A stretch of DNA of 40,580 nucleotides from Deltaproteobacteria bacterium (GTDB lineage Bacteria > Myxococcota_A > UBA796 > CAJQPC01), in assembly GCA_016717595.1 (NCBI GenBank), contig JADKFE010000066.1:1-40580 (forward strand). Reading direction: 5' to 3'. The position numbers were made by a program, and so were the translations under genes. How positions within the stretch are numbered: position 1 is the stretch's first letter; each line of letters opens with the position of its first letter. Positions 39,750-40,580 of the stretch are shown one piece after another. The notes under the pieces are model-generated. The model had not been told where the DNA came from. It searched no databases and saw only the letters and a list, made by a program, of their open reading frames with translations.

Positions 39750-40580
39750 GTCGACCTGTTGGGATAGGCGAGGATGAGCTGGCGGTTGAGCAGGTACACG
39801 ACGAGGGGATCTTCAGGCAGGCGGCGCTCGGCGTCGGCTAGCAGGCCCCGCAGCACGCGGATGTGGCCGGTGTGTAGACCGCCCTCTTGATCGCGGCGGT
39901 GACGGTCGAGCACCTTGTCAATCGCCGCGTCGTCGGCGACGGGGATCTTGCGGATCATACACTGGCGGGCGACCTCACGGACGAGGCGCACGAGGTCACG
40001 CATAGACCCGGCCGAGGCTAAGGCCAGCCGGGCGATCTGGCCGTCGTTGAGCAGGTCGGGCTGGTGGATCAAGTCCAGGCGCTTACGCACCACGTCGCCC
40101 AAGAAGGTGACGCCCCGATCATCGGGCGCCAGGTCGTCCCGGGTGACGACGGGCACATAGGTGAAGTCGAAGATGCTCCACGCCTGCAGGCTGTTGCGGT
40201 GGCGCTCGACGAGTCCCAGGTCAAAGGTCACAACGAGGTCGGCGCGGAGCTGGGACAAGAGGCTTGACCCCACGATGAGCTGCACAAACGTCTTCTCTTC
40301 TTGCACGCGGTCGAGGCCATCGAGGATGATGACGAGGTCACGCTCGCAGAAGCCCCGCACATGGTCGAGCAGCGCGTTCGTGGAGGACAGAAGATTCTGA
40401 ATCGGCTCATCTTGATCATTCTTTGTAGGCTGCTCGAGAAGCCCGACCTTCATGTAGACCGCGTCCTTAGCGCTGCTCAGAACCGAGAGCCCTTTTCGAA
40501 CGAGCCCTTCGCCGTCCACCTCCACAGCGATCCCACCGACGGTGATCGTGACTCCTTTATGAGCTTGGTGATGTCGGATG
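39686..40580 (-). CDS. P-loop ATPase C-terminal part, right module, 5' end outside window
   Basis: The frame is open to the right edge, so the N-terminus with Walker A lies outside. Seen are VTITVGGIAVEVDGEGLVRK, the Walker B strand RDLVIILDGLDRVQ, then ADLVVTFDLGLVER (sensor-like), the ALASAGSMRDLVRLVREVAR element typical of AAA/STAND lids, and a helical end LVVYLLNRQLILAYPNRSTW. It resembles KAP- or AAA_16-like signalling ATPases. Its overall position, first in an operon before a TPR gene, mirrors the left ATPase at 30474. The two differ too much to call close copies. Confidence 0.7.
   Translation of the reverse strand, partial: IRHHQAHKGVTITVGGIAVEVDGEGLVRKGLSVLSSAKDAVYMKVGLLEQPTKNDQDEPIQNLLSSTNALLDHVRGFCERDLVIILDGLDRVQEEKTFVQLIVGSSLLSQLRADLVVTFDLGLVERHRNSLQAWSIFDFTYVPVVTRDDLAPDDRGVTFLGDVVRKRLDLIHQPDLLNDGQIARLALASAGSMRDLVRLVREVARQCMIRKIPVADDAAIDKVLDRHRRDQEGGLHTGHIRVLRGLLADAERRLPEDPLVVYLLNRQLILAYPNRSTWFLPHTALIKKTLTRAGATS

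Noticed and set aside
1..40580. tRNA, rRNA, insertion sequences, phage genes
   Set aside because: Read for tRNA T-loop words, rRNA-like stretches, transposase motifs and integrases; none was found. A covariance-model scan was not possible here.

Overview
The window is high-GC bacterial DNA (roughly 70% G+C by eye) with dense genes on both strands. The best fit is a Myxococcota or related deltaproteobacterial lineage. The signs are several lipoproteins whose lipobox Cys is followed by Asp/Thr-rich linkers, FG-GAP/VCBS propellers, MopE-type metal-binding motifs, an Asp-Ser tail ending in a MYXO-CTERM-like Cys-TM-Arg anchor, an ASPIC/UnbV protein and a kinase-like protein. No rRNA, tRNA, CRISPR array, transposase or phage gene was seen.

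Layout. 1-957: a frameshifted HTH regulator (AbiEi-antitoxin-like) runs off the left edge, with two related palindromic operator-like sites upstream. 958-9966: a ferritin-like di-iron protein, a D-cysteine desulfhydrase-like PLP enzyme, DUF1189 and DUF218 membrane proteins, a FadL-like porin with a cytochrome c, an alpha/beta hydrolase-TetR operon behind three AGACC-N4-GGTCT boxes, and an M48 protease. 10036-11922: the highlight. A lipoprotein carrying a beta-propeller and a thioredoxin-fold domain has an in-frame TGA exactly where the first Cys of its WCxxC motif belongs. The next 35 bases hold a bacterial SECIS-like hairpin with a GGTC apical loop, so this looks like a selenoprotein. 11929-21996: an ASPIC/UnbV protein, a 50-residue small protein, an SDR-MOSC pair, a lipoprotein, pheS-pheT (PheT lacks the tRNA-binding domain), a membrane protein, and an AT-richer HExxH/LysM protein coupled to a lipoprotein. 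22043-26514: a surface pair, one with six 91-residue tandem repeats and one with a seven-bladed FG-GAP propeller. 26626-30416: a winged-helix-like protein, DUF72, a pseudokinase and a metallo-beta-lactamase-fold hydrolase.

30474-40580: two ATPase-TPR modules face each other. The left one is an AAA-type P-loop ATPase followed by a TPR protein. The right one is a P-loop ATPase (cut by the window edge), a 373-residue protein and a TPR protein with overlapping ends. Between them lie two unrecognised helical proteins, ten copies of a 42-bp tandem repeat and a CAAAGCCG-type inverted repeat. The layout recalls STAND/NLR-like signalling or defence loci, but no effector domain was recognised. Both TPR genes carry single-base frameshifts.

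Several frame breaks sit in short G/C runs, so assembly error is a live explanation for them. The TGA of the putative selenoprotein is different: it is a codon-for-codon substitution in a continuous frame with a hairpin in the right place.
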